From Roseomonas sp. HF4 (lineage in GTDB: Bacteria; Pseudomonadota; Alphaproteobacteria; Acetobacterales; Acetobacteraceae), in the NCBI RefSeq assembly GCF_005222755.1, contig NZ_STGD01000001.1:372001-436000 (forward strand): a DNA stretch of 64,000 nucleotides, read 5' to 3'. This document shows positions 54,961 through 63,127 of the stretch, piece after piece (position 1 is the first letter of the stretch; the number at the start of each line of letters is the position of its first letter). A program made the position numbers and the translations under genes. Under the pieces are notes generated by a model. The model was given only the letters and a program-made list of their open reading frames with translations, ran no database searches and was not told where the DNA came from.

Positions 54961-55662
54961 ATGGCGATCGGATCGAGATACAGCCGCGAGAGGCGTCGTC
55001 GGCGCGGGCAGTTCGTGCTGCGGCTGTCGAAATGGCTCATCGTGCTCGGCGTGCTGGCCGCGCTTGGCATCGCGGCCTACCAGAGCGGGCTCGAGCTCGC
55101 GCGGACCGAGGTGGACCGGCTGCAGGGGCGGCTCGACACGCTGGGCGGCGAGTTGCGCGACGTCAGGCTGCGCAACACGCAGCTGGATGCGGAGTTGCGC
55201 CAGGCGCGGACGGCCAACCAGGCGCTGCAGCGCCGGTATGACCAGGATGTGCCGCAGGGGGATGCGGCGGCGCTGTTTTCGTTGGCGCAGCAGCGGATCG
55301 GCGCCGGCATTCCCCGCGCGCGGATCGAGCAGGTGCTGCGCGACGCCGCCCCGGTGCGCCGCTGCGAGGGCCGCGGCACCGCGCGCCGCTTCGCCATCGC
55401 CTATGGCCGCGTGCCGGAGGGCGCCGGAATCGAATTGGCCGACGGCATGGTGCGCGTCGTGGTGAGCGCGCCGGCGCCGAACGACGACCTGGCCACGGCG
55501 GCGAGCGTGGTGGTCAACGTGGCCGGGCAGGACCCGGTGACGCTGACCGGCCTGCCGCAGCGCCATCCGGTGGTGCTGGGCAATGCGGAGCTGCTGCTGG
55601 AGGTGAGTGCGAGCACCGTGCGCGGCTTCGCCTCCGCGACCATCGCGAGCTGCGGGAGCTGA
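54961..55662 (+). CDS. Membrane-anchored coiled-coil protein
   Basis: 233 residues. A basic start (SRYSRERRRRRG) and one helix (about 24-42) lead to a short coiled coil (about 48-92, ARTEVDRLQGRLDTLGGELRDVRLRN). A C-terminal beta-rich domain follows, with two cysteines (VRRCEGRG and IASCGS) that may pair. It is probably anchored in the inner membrane with its C-terminus outside. I do not recognise the family. It is followed two bases later by the cytochrome gene. Confidence 0.7.
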   Translation: MAIGSRYSRERRRRRGQFVLRLSKWLIVLGVLAALGIAAYQSGLELARTEVDRLQGRLDTLGGELRDVRLRNTQLDAELRQARTANQALQRRYDQDVPQGDAAALFSLAQQRIGAGIPRARIEQVLRDAAPVRRCEGRGTARRFAIAYGRVPEGAGIELADGMVRVVVSAPAPNDDLATAASVVVNVAGQDPVTLTGLPQRHPVVLGNAELLLEVSASTVRGFASATIASCGS

Positions 55663-55664
55663 GG

Positions 55665-55976
55665 ATGCGCGCGGCGCTGCCGATCCTCCTGGCGCTGGCC
55701 GCCTGCGGGCCTTCCGCCGACCGGCAGGAGGCCGCGCGCGGGGCCGCGCTGGCCGAGGCGGCCTGCGCCGCCTGCCATGCCACGGGCCGGACGGGGGCGA
55801 GCCCGCGGGCGGACGCGCCGGCCTTCCGCGACCTGCACCGCCGCTACCCGGTGGACCAGCTGGCCGAGGCGCTGGCCGAGGGCATCGTCGCGGGCCATCC
55901 CGACATGCCGCAATTCACCTTCACCGAGGCCGAGGTCTCGGCGCTCGTCGCGCATCTGCGCAGCCTCGAGCGGTAG
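55665..55976 (+). CDS. Small c-type cytochrome (lipoprotein)
   Basis: 103 residues. A lipoprotein-like signal (LALAACG) and one heme site CAACH are present, with the distal Met in HPDMPQFTF. The helical end EVSALVAHLRSLE is typical of class I cytochrome c. It is probably an electron carrier on the periplasmic side. It starts two bases after the coiled-coil gene and may be co-transcribed. It converges on the TauD gene. Confidence 0.88.
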   Translation: MRAALPILLALAACGPSADRQEAARGAALAEAACAACHATGRTGASPRADAPAFRDLHRRYPVDQLAEALAEGIVAGHPDMPQFTFTEAEVSALVAHLRSLER

Positions 55977-56050
55977 GGGTGCGCGGCCCGCCGCCCGAGG
56001 GACCAACCTTCGCGCGGCGCCCCGGCACGGGCCGGGCCGTATTGTCCGGA

Positions 56051-56896
56051 TCAGGCCGGCACGTCGCCGCGGAGCGTGATGCGGTGCATCTCCCGCCGGT
56101 GGCCGTGGTAATCATTGACCGGATAGTGCTGCACCGCGCGGTTGTCCCAGAGCGCGATGGAGCCCGGCGCCCAGCGGAAGCGGCAGGTGAATTCCGGGCG
56201 CGTGACATGGGCGAACAGGAAGTCGAGCAGCGGCTTCGATTCCTCGACCGTCCAGCCCTCGAACTGCGAGGTGTGGCCGAGGTTCACGTAGAGCGCCTTC
56301 CGGCCCGTCTCGGCATGCGTGCGCACCACCGGGTGGATGCCTTCCAGCACCTCGGCGTTGGTGACGGCGCCGCGTTCCTTCTGCCGGTCCTCCCGCGTCT
56401 TGGACGCATCGGCCTTGCGGGACGAATTCACCGCGCGCAGCCCGTCCAGCGTCGCGCGCAGCCCGGGGGAGAGTGCGTCGTAGGCCGCACGGGCATCGGC
56501 GAAGATCGTGTCGCCGCCGGCCGGCGGCACTTCCCGCGCCAGCAGCATCGTCGCCATGGGCGGGCGCTCGAGGTAGGCGGTGTCGGAGTGCCAGACGCCG
56601 CCGAAATTGATGCGCTCGTGCGGTTCCTTGATGACGGGCGTGATCTCGGGGAAGCCGTCCAGCCCGCGCACAAAGGGGTATTCGACCGGCGTGCCGAAGC
56701 GGCGCGCGAAGGCGAGGAAGCGTGCGGGTTCCATGGCGGCGTCGCGCAGGAACAGGACACCGTGCTCGAGCCAGGTGCCGCGGAGCTCCGCGATGGTGCC
56801 GTCGTCGAGGTCGCGGCCGAAATCGATGCCCGAGACCTCCGCCCCGCAGGAGCCCGAGGCGCGTGTGACGATGATGCGCTGAGCCGTGATGGACAT
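56051..56896 (-). CDS. TauD/TfdA family dioxygenase
   Basis: 281 residues. An Fe(II)/2-oxoglutarate dioxygenase with the WHSDTAYLERPP iron ligands (His, Asp), NLGHTSQFEGWTVEES, and the distal His plus Arg in VQHYPVNDYHGHRREMHRITLRG (two blocks). It may hydroxylate a sulfonate, aromatic ether or other small molecule; the substrate is unknown. It lies 24 bases behind the FkbM gene in the same direction. Confidence 0.9.
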   Translation of the reverse strand: MSITAQRIIVTRASGSCGAEVSGIDFGRDLDDGTIAELRGTWLEHGVLFLRDAAMEPARFLAFARRFGTPVEYPFVRGLDGFPEITPVIKEPHERINFGGVWHSDTAYLERPPMATMLLAREVPPAGGDTIFADARAAYDALSPGLRATLDGLRAVNSSRKADASKTREDRQKERGAVTNAEVLEGIHPVVRTHAETGRKALYVNLGHTSQFEGWTVEESKPLLDFLFAHVTRPEFTCRFRWAPGSIALWDNRAVQHYPVNDYHGHRREMHRITLRGDVPA

Positions 56897-56920
56897 GCTT
56901 CCCTCCGTTCGGCGCGCAGG

Positions 56921-57655
56921 CTACGCCGCGCCCCGGAGCCGCGCCAGCATCGCCCCCGCGTCCTCGCGCGGCAGCGCGTAGAAGACGAAGACATAGGGAT
57001 CGGACGCCTCGAACACCGATGGATCCGGGGAGGCGCGCTGCATCGTCGCGCGGTCGAGCGCATCCAACGGGTGCCAGGCACCGTCCAGCTCGAACAGCAC
57101 CTCGTAGCCGAGCGCATCGAGGTAGGCCGGCACCGCCCATGTGCTGCCCTCCCGGTGGCGTTCCTCGACCTCCAGCGTAATCACCGGGCGGCAGCGCAGC
57201 AGCGTCTCGCGGCTACCGCGCAGGATCTCGTATTCCGCGCCCTCGGCATCGACCTTCATGCCGGTCAGGTCCGTCAGGCCGAGATCATCAAGGCGCAGCA
57301 GCGGCACCGCGAAGCGCTCGACCGTCACGCGGGCCGAGAGATGGGCCGCGTAGTCCTTGGCCGTGCTCGCCCATTGCTCCTGCGCGACGCCGTCCAGCAC
57401 GGGCATGGCCAGCGTGATCTCCCCCGCATGATCGCCGAGTGCCGCGGCCCGGCATTCGACCTGCGGCGGCACCTCGCCGAAGGCGTCCCGCAGCGCCGCC
57501 TGCAGGCGGGCGAAGGCGGGCGGCAGCGGCTCGAAGGCCAGCACGCGGCTGGCGGGCAGGCGCGCGAGCGGGATGGTAATGAGCCCGTCATGCGCGCCAA
57601 CATCGACCAGCGTGCCGGGCCGGTGCAGCAGGGTGTGGAAGGTCATCTCATCCAT
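56921..57655 (-). CDS. FkbM family methyltransferase
   Basis: 244 residues. The SAM-binding motif I is TLVDVGAHDGLITIPLA, and the later FkbM block LTDLTGMKVDAEGAEYEILRGSRETLLRCRPVITLEVEE (in two parts) is typical. It probably methylates an oxygen of a sugar or polyketide. It is upstream of and co-directional with TauD. No glycan or polyketide cluster is adjacent. Confidence 0.9.
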   Translation of the reverse strand: MDEMTFHTLLHRPGTLVDVGAHDGLITIPLARLPASRVLAFEPLPPAFARLQAALRDAFGEVPPQVECRAAALGDHAGEITLAMPVLDGVAQEQWASTAKDYAAHLSARVTVERFAVPLLRLDDLGLTDLTGMKVDAEGAEYEILRGSRETLLRCRPVITLEVEERHREGSTWAVPAYLDALGYEVLFELDGAWHPLDALDRATMQRASPDPSVFEASDPYVFVFYALPREDAGAMLARLRGAA

Positions 57656-57769
57656 GGCCCGACGGCCATATCAGGGCCGGTGCCATCGCCCCAGCATTTT
57701 TCGCCGCGCGCGGCGCGCCGGGCGCTATCCTGCGCATGCGCCACCGCTGCAACACGGAGGAAGCCGCGC

Positions 57770-59425
57770 ATGACCGATCGTGCCCGGCGCGCCCTTTTCG
57801 GCGCCGCGCCGCTGGCGATAGGGGCGATGCCCGCCCTGGCGCAGCCTGCGCAAGGCCAGCCCGGCCGCACGACGCCCGAGGCCTTCGGCGCCGCAGGCGA
57901 CGGCCGCGCCGATGACGCGCCTGCGCTGCAGGCAGCGATCAGCGCGCTCGGCGCTGCGGGCGGGATCGTGCTGCTCGGTGCAAGGACCTATCGGATCGAC
58001 CGTGGCATCGTGCTCGACCCGACGCGCGTGTCGCTCAGCGGCGCACGGGCGGTGCTCGACGGCAGCCGCCTGCCGGACAGCGCCGCCTTGCTGACCCTTA
58101 CGACGCCGGGCGGTGCATCGCACTACGACCACGCGCCGCAGGTCATCGAGGGGCTCGTGCTGCGCGGCCGTAGCGGCGCGTCCCGCACGACCGGGATCGC
58201 ACTCGCGACCGCGGTCGAGGGGCTGTCGAGCCGGATCGCGCTGCGCAACGTCTCGATATCCGGCTTCGGGACCGGCATCGCGTTCGGTGCGCGAGCCTAT
58301 CTCTGCCAAGGCTACAGCCTTCAAGTCCATGCCTGCGGCACGGCGCTCGCCTTCACGAGCAGCGAAGATGCGGGGGAGAACATCTCCTTCCATGGCTGCA
58401 GCTTCTTCAATTCGGACCTGGCGGTCGCCAACCGGGCCGGGGCCATGGCGACCTTCTTCGGCTGCGCCTTCGACTATTGCCGGCAGTGGTTCCTGGGCAG
58501 CGGCCTCAACCAGTTCTACGGCTGCTGGTTCGAGAAGCACCGCCCGCTGGCCGCGGAGGACATTCCCTTCGACCTCGTCTCGGGCGAGCTCATGCTGCAA
58601 GGCGGAGGCATCCAGATCTCCGGCGTCGGCTGGGAGGAGGGCAACCGCAACAGCCACATGTTCATGATCCGCGACAGGCTCGCGCGCGTGGTGCTGCGCG
58701 ACTGCTTCGCGTGGAACTGGCGTACCGCATCCGGCGTGCTCGCGGGCGGGGAAGGCCGCATCGTGATCGACGGCCTGTCGGGCCACGGCAACCGCCACGT
58801 GCCGGCGGTCACGAAGGACGACCGCCGCCACAACGTGTTCGGCGATGCCGGGCGCTTCGCCGGGCCGTCGCTCGACCTGCCCTGCTGGATCACCGGGCAG
58901 GGCGCGATCCGCGAGAGCGCGCAGGCGCTGCGCTGGGAAGCGGACGGCCGTGCCTATGCCCGTGCCGAGGCGGCGCTTTCCACCGAGCGTCCGCGCAGCG
59001 GCGGGCGGTGCCTGCGCATCCTGAAGGGCATAGGCCCGGGGACGGGGTTCGCGCTGAATGTCGCTGCGCCCATCCGCCCCGGACAGGGCTTCGGCGCGGC
59101 GCTCTGGTACCGATTGGCGGGTCCCGGCCCGCTCGGTCCAGTCTGGTTCCAGATCTTCTGGGCGCGGCACCTGGCGACCGACGCGGACGGTGCGATGCGC
59201 TTCGGGGAACGACAGTTCTGGGGGGAGGTGCAGACGCCGCGGGAGGACTCCGCGCTTGGCGAGTGGCGGCAGGTGCGCTTCAACAGCCGCGCCCTGGATG
59301 CGACTGCGGCCGCGCCGGAGGAAGCGCCAGACTGGGCGACGCATGTGCTTCTGGTCGTCTCCCTGGTCGCGGCCGGCGCGGGGACAGAGCTGTTCCTCGA
59401 CGATGTCGGCGGTTGGCTGATGTAG
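57770..59425 (+). CDS. Secreted pectate-lyase-fold protein
   Basis: 551 residues. A twin-arginine-type signal (RARRALFGAAPLAIGAMPALAQ) is followed by TTPEAFGAAGDGRADDAPALQAAI and GIVLLGARTYRI, the start of the right-handed beta-helix pectate lyase superfamily. Repeats of short hydrophobic turns run to about residue 350. A C-terminal carbohydrate-binding-like domain (about 400-551) ends FLDDVGGWLM. It may be a polysaccharide lyase or glycoside hydrolase; I see no assignable catalytic residues. Large open frames upstream are antisense shadow. Confidence 0.75.
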   Translation: MTDRARRALFGAAPLAIGAMPALAQPAQGQPGRTTPEAFGAAGDGRADDAPALQAAISALGAAGGIVLLGARTYRIDRGIVLDPTRVSLSGARAVLDGSRLPDSAALLTLTTPGGASHYDHAPQVIEGLVLRGRSGASRTTGIALATAVEGLSSRIALRNVSISGFGTGIAFGARAYLCQGYSLQVHACGTALAFTSSEDAGENISFHGCSFFNSDLAVANRAGAMATFFGCAFDYCRQWFLGSGLNQFYGCWFEKHRPLAAEDIPFDLVSGELMLQGGGIQISGVGWEEGNRNSHMFMIRDRLARVVLRDCFAWNWRTASGVLAGGEGRIVIDGLSGHGNRHVPAVTKDDRRHNVFGDAGRFAGPSLDLPCWITGQGAIRESAQALRWEADGRAYARAEAALSTERPRSGGRCLRILKGIGPGTGFALNVAAPIRPGQGFGAALWYRLAGPGPLGPVWFQIFWARHLATDADGAMRFGERQFWGEVQTPREDSALGEWRQVRFNSRALDATAAAPEEAPDWATHVLLVVSLVAAGAGTELFLDDVGGWLM

Positions 59426-59508
59426 CGCCGGGCCGCTGGACCCGTTCGCGCACGCCACGCGTATCCGTCCTGCGACGCCCCGACCCGGGCAATGAAGAAA
59501 GATCGACG

Positions 59509-59862
59509 ATGCGGCATGTCGCGACGGCGCTGGCGGCGGCCGCGATGCCAACCGGCACTGCGCGCCCGGAGGACTACGACGCCTGGCCGCCCCTGCCCCC
59601 GGTCTCCGAGAGCACCGGCGGCGGCGGCAACATGATCGGCGAATACGAGCCTGTCGTGATCGGCGCCCATTGCCTGACGCGCTTCACCGCCACGACGCCG
59701 GACGGCACGGTGTACCGCAACGTCGTGCTGTTCGACGCGGTGCCGGCGCAGGGCGGCGTGCTCTGCACCAACGGCGCCTGGCGCGCGCTCGACGGCGATG
59801 CCGAGGGCACGACGCCCTTCCGCGTCTTCATCCGCGACGGGGTGCGCCGGCGCGCGCCCTGA
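59509..59862 (+). CDS. Small exported hypothetical protein
   Basis: 117 residues. A short hydrophobic start (MRHVATALAAAAMPTGTA) may be a weak signal peptide. The core IGEYEPVVIGAHCLTRFTATTPDGTVYRNVVLFDAVPAQGGVLCTNGAWRA (two parts) is beta-rich with two cysteines. I do not recognise the family. It lies 83 bases after the pectate-lyase-fold gene. Confidence 0.6.
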   Translation: MRHVATALAAAAMPTGTARPEDYDAWPPLPPVSESTGGGGNMIGEYEPVVIGAHCLTRFTATTPDGTVYRNVVLFDAVPAQGGVLCTNGAWRALDGDAEGTTPFRVFIRDGVRRRAP

Positions 59863-59925
59863 CGCGGCGCTGGGCTTCGCGGCCCGGACGGTCCAGAATG
59901 GCGCAGCAGCAGGGAAGGCCACGCG

Positions 59926-60330
59926 ATGCAATTGTCGCAACTGATCTATGCGTCCCGCCCCTTCGGCTTCGATGCGGGCATGCTCGACAACATCCTGGTG
60001 GCCGCCCGACGCCACAACGCGCGCAACGGCATCACGGGTTCGCTGGTCTGCCGGCGCGACCTGTTCCTGCAACTGCTCGAGGGCCCGCGACTCGCGGTGA
60101 CCGCGACCATCGGGCGCATCATCGCCGACGACCGGCATGTCGAGGTCGCGATCCTGCATTGCGGCGACGCCACCGAGCGCATGTTCCCCGACTGGAGCAT
60201 GCGCGACGACCCGCCGCAGTCCTGGATGTGGCCGGCCGATGAGGTGCGCTCCGGCGTCATCGGGGAGACGACGGCGGCGGATGCGATCGCGATCTTCCGG
60301 CGGCTGTCGGGCATGGCCCCGGTGGCGTAG
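59926..60330 (+). CDS. BLUF domain blue-light receptor
   Basis: 134 residues: one BLUF domain with a short helical tail and no output domain. The flavin-site residues are present: Tyr8 (LIYAS), Asn31 (RHNARNGITG), Gln49 (LFLQLLEG), Trp90 and Met92 (WSM), matching Tyr21, Asn45, Gln63, Trp104 and Met106 of AppA. It senses blue light through FAD and must pass the signal to a partner protein. No partner is adjacent. Confidence 0.93.
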   Translation: MQLSQLIYASRPFGFDAGMLDNILVAARRHNARNGITGSLVCRRDLFLQLLEGPRLAVTATIGRIIADDRHVEVAILHCGDATERMFPDWSMRDDPPQSWMWPADEVRSGVIGETTAADAIAIFRRLSGMAPVA

Positions 60331-60496
60331 CGCGCCGGGCGTCATGCCGGCGGCCGACGTCGTCGACCACTGGCATTCGGTCTTTCCTGTCCTCAGGCGC
60401 GTCGTGCCGGAGGCATGCCCATGGCGTGGCGCGGAGCCCTCCGGTTTCCGTGGCATGGTGCCAAGAGCACGCCTTCGGCGTGACGCCGGACGTCAG

Positions 60497-60650
60497 GCGG
60501 GCCGCAGGCGCGGCCTCGGCACGGCGTGAAGTCGCGTGCCGGGCGGTTCATACCAAGCGCACGAAGTTCCGACGTTCGGCCCGAAGGGCCGAGGCCGCGA
60601 CTGCGGCCCGCCCGGCGTCCGAGGGGCACGAAGGTGAATCCTTCGTGCGC
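60497..60650. repeat. Family B intergenic repeat, copy B3
   Basis: An inverted pair, GCGGGCCGCAGGCGCGGCC (from 60497) and GGCCGCGACTGCGGCCCGC (to 60612), encloses the GCCCGAAGGGC palindrome. Bases 60550-60612 are identical to the complement of 18019-18081 (63 of 63). GAGGGGCACGAAGGTGAA is also shared. It fills most of the 326-base gap between the convergent BLUF and DUF1491 genes; the rest, 60331-60496, holds no gene. Confidence 0.78.
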
Positions 60651-60656
60651 CAGGTC

Positions 60657-60989
60657 TCAGATCATCCGGGCCTCGAAGGGCGGCATGAGGTCGGGCGCCT
60701 CGAACTCCACCACCCAGAGGTCGGGATCGCGCTTCACCTGGCGCTCGACATAGGCGTCGGCGAGCGCCTCCTCGACCGGCGCGGCCCCGGTGCCGCGCAG
60801 CCAGGCCGGGCGGCCTTCCGCGTCGCGCGCCTGGGAGAGCACGACGACCCCGTCCCGGCCCCGCAGCACGGCCAGGATGCCGCCCGAATCCGGGTCCCCC
60901 TTGCGCAGCACGGCGGCCGGCCGGCCCGCCATGTCGGACAGCCGGACGGCCATCGACACCCAGATGCCGGCCTTGACCTTGGCTTCCAT
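60657..60989 (-). CDS. DUF1491 family protein
   Basis: 110 residues. VKAGIWVSMAVRLSDMAGRPAAVLRKGDPDSGGILAVL (in two blocks) and ERQVKRDPDLWVVEFEAPD are typical of the alphaproteobacterial DUF1491 family. It is soluble, with no signal. I chose the ATG at 60989 because the family start follows it; the frame is open to 61103. The function is unknown. Confidence 0.85.
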   Translation of the reverse strand: MEAKVKAGIWVSMAVRLSDMAGRPAAVLRKGDPDSGGILAVLRGRDGVVVLSQARDAEGRPAWLRGTGAAPVEEALADAYVERQVKRDPDLWVVEFEAPDLMPPFEARMI

Positions 60990-61131
60990 CAGCGGCGCCC
61001 CGGCGGGCAGCGGTCTGGACGGCGGGCGGGTGAGGTCAGGGCGGGCGGCATGGCGCGACCCTGCCACGCGAGGCCCCTTGCCGGAAGGCGCGGCGCGCGC
61101 CATTCACCGCGCGGCGATCGAGGATCCCGGC

Positions 61132-61347
61132 ATGAGCGAACGAAAGATGACGGAAGCGCAACGCGCCTACGAGGCGGAGCGCGCGGCCAAGGCGGGCATG
61201 AGCCTCGAGAAGTGGCTCGCGCAGAAGGACAAGCGCGCCGCGGCGCGCGCGAAGGAGGCCGAGACGGCGGCGCCCAAGCCGGCAGAGCCCGCGAGGAAGC
61301 CCGGCTTCTTCGCCCGCCTGCTGGAAAAGGCGCAGAAGCCGCTCTGA
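61132..61347 (+). CDS. Small basic coiled-coil protein
   Basis: 71 residues, highly charged (SERKMTEAQRAYEAERAAKAGMSLEKWLAQKDKRAAARAKEAE in two parts) with a C-terminal PGFFARLLEKAQKPL amphipathic end. No family is recognised. It is divergent from DUF1491 and ends 14 bases before the convergent zinc-ribbon gene. Confidence 0.6.
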   Translation: MSERKMTEAQRAYEAERAAKAGMSLEKWLAQKDKRAAARAKEAETAAPKPAEPARKPGFFARLLEKAQKPL

Positions 61348-61361
61348 CCGCCGCGCCCGGC

Positions 61362-61502
61362 TCAGCGCGGCGCGGGCGGCGTGGGTCGCGGCAATTCGCG
61401 CTCCGCCGCGCAGGAACAGACGACGGTGCCGTCCGCCAGCGCGTTGGGCAGCGTCGGCTCCCCGCAATGCGGGCATTCGACCGGGTCGCGCGTCGTCCCC
61501 AT
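61362..61502 (-). CDS. Small zinc-ribbon protein (46 aa)
   Basis: 46 residues starting MGTTRDPVECPHCGEPTLPN, directly behind the cytochrome b561 stop (TAG then ATG). Cys10 and Cys13 (CPHC) and Cys29 and Cys31 (CSC) make a likely zinc knuckle; the tail is Pro-rich. It is too short for the usual length cut-offs. It probably shares the cytochrome b561 transcript. Confidence 0.6.
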   Translation of the reverse strand: MGTTRDPVECPHCGEPTLPNALADGTVVCSCAAERELPRPTPPAPR

Positions 61503-62090
61503 CTAGATCATCCGCATCAGCGTGCCGTCGCGGCGCAGCGCGTGGTGGAAGATCGCCGCGCCGATATGGGCGGCCAGCAGCAGCACGAGCAGATAGCCGC
61601 CGATGGTGTGGATCCAGGACAGCACGCCCGCGAAGCCGACCGAAGCCTCCATGAACTTCGGAAGGTCGATGAAGCCGAGATAGGCCGTGCGCCCCTGCAT
61701 CGGGAAGCCCCAGGCATTGGTGGCGAGGAAGCCCATCACCGGCTGGATGATGAGCATGGCATACAGGCCGTGATGCGTGGCCGTGGCGGCGATGCGCATC
61801 GGCGCGGGCAGGGTGGCGGGATGCGGCGGCGGCGGGTTGCGCAGCTTCCAGAGGATGCGCGCGATGGCGACGAGCAGGATGGTCAGTCCCGCGCTCTCAT
61901 GGATGGCGTAGAAGCCCATCTTGTAGGCGCCGTCCGCCTCCCCGGTGATGAACTTGATGACGAAGCCGGTCGGCAGCGCGATGGCCATGAGCCCGACCGT
62001 GATCCAGTGGAACCATTTGGCCGTGCTGCCGTACTGGCCGTCCGGGTGGGCGGCGTCCTGGCCGGGAAGCGTGGCTGCGGGGGCGTCCAT
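61503..62090 (-). CDS. Cytochrome b561 family protein
   Basis: 195 residues with four membrane helices and heme-ligand histidines in KWFHWITVG, AIHESAG, THHGLYAM and LAAHIGAAIFHH. It is a di-heme membrane electron carrier, probably between quinone and a periplasmic acceptor. It shares a 62-base divergent promoter region with the next gene. Confidence 0.92.
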   Translation of the reverse strand: MDAPAATLPGQDAAHPDGQYGSTAKWFHWITVGLMAIALPTGFVIKFITGEADGAYKMGFYAIHESAGLTILLVAIARILWKLRNPPPPHPATLPAPMRIAATATHHGLYAMLIIQPVMGFLATNAWGFPMQGRTAYLGFIDLPKFMEASVGFAGVLSWIHTIGGYLLVLLLAAHIGAAIFHHALRRDGTLMRMI

Positions 62091-62152
62091 CGTCGGTCTC
62101 CGGCGGATCGGGTTGGTATCGTAACGCAGGCGGGGCGTCGGCGCACGTGCGG

Positions 62153-63076
62153 ATGATCGCGGCCCATGCCGACTGGAGCACGGATCCGCGCAAGCGCTGG
62201 GTCTCGGTCGCGCGGCGCGGCGCCGGCGGCTGGCGGGCGGAGGCGCCGGCCCCGGTCGGCGACCCGGCGGCGCGCGTCGCGGCGCTGCTGGCCGAGGGCG
62301 TGCCCGTGGCTGTCGGGCTCGACCTGCCGCTCGGCGTGCCGCGCGGCTTCGCGCAAGGGCGGCCGGAGGCAGGGTTCGTGCCCTTCCTGGCGGGGCTTGC
62401 CGCCGCGCCCGGCTTCTTCGACGTGGCGGCGACGCTGGAGCAGGTCTCGCCCGCGCGGCCCTTCTACCCGGCGCGCGGCATCAAGGGCATGACGCGGGCG
62501 GCGCATGCGGCGGCGCTCGGGCTCGGCGACGCGGCCGGGCTCACGCGGATGTGCGACCGCGCGACCGCCGAGCGCCCGGCCGGAGCGCCTGTGTTCTGGA
62601 CGCTCGGCGCGAACCAGTCGGGCAAGGCGGCGATCGCGGCCTGGCGGGACTGGCTGGCGCCGGGGCTCGCCGCCGGGGCGCCCTATGCGCTCTGGCCCTT
62701 CGCGGGCGGGCTGCACGGGCTGCTGGCGCCGGGCCGCGCCGTGCTGGCCGAGGTCTATCCCGCTGAGGCGCTGCGCCATTGCGGGCTCGTGCTGCGCGGG
62801 TCGAAGCGGGTGCGGACGGACCGGGCGGCGTTGGCGGAACCGCTGCGGGACGCCATGGCGGCGCGGCGCGTCGCACCCTCGGCCGCGCTGCGCGCCATGG
62901 TGGCCGACGGCTTCGGCGCCGATGCCGCCGGCGAGGACCGCTTCGACAGCGTGATCGGCCTGCTCGGGCTGGTCGGCGTGCTGGACGGGCTCAGGCCCGA
63001 CTTCGTGCCGCCGGACGATGCGGTGCGGCGGTGGGAGGGCTGGGTGCTGGGCCAGACCGCGCTGCCGCGGGCGTAA
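62153..63076 (+). CDS. DUF429-like predicted RNase H-fold protein
   Basis: 307 residues. HADWSTDPRKRWVSVA and VAVGLDLPLGVPR resemble the DUF429 predicted nuclease fold, with acidic residues in the first two strands. A later EVYPAEALRH and the acidic EDRFDSVIGLLGLVG support this. I chose the ATG at 62153; a GTG two codons upstream is possible. The assignment is by motif resemblance and is tentative. Confidence 0.55.
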   Translation: MIAAHADWSTDPRKRWVSVARRGAGGWRAEAPAPVGDPAARVAALLAEGVPVAVGLDLPLGVPRGFAQGRPEAGFVPFLAGLAAAPGFFDVAATLEQVSPARPFYPARGIKGMTRAAHAAALGLGDAAGLTRMCDRATAERPAGAPVFWTLGANQSGKAAIAAWRDWLAPGLAAGAPYALWPFAGGLHGLLAPGRAVLAEVYPAEALRHCGLVLRGSKRVRTDRAALAEPLRDAMAARRVAPSAALRAMVADGFGADAAGEDRFDSVIGLLGLVGVLDGLRPDFVPPDDAVRRWEGWVLGQTALPRA

Positions 63077-63127
63077 CGCGCACCGCCCGGCCGGCGAAAG
63101 GGGGAAGGAGATCGGCAGGAGAGCGCC

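Noticed and set aside
55607-57769. A 721-codon N-terminal extension of the pectate-lyase-fold gene
   Set aside because: It overlaps the cytochrome gene and is antisense to TauD and FkbM. The signal peptide begins at 57770.
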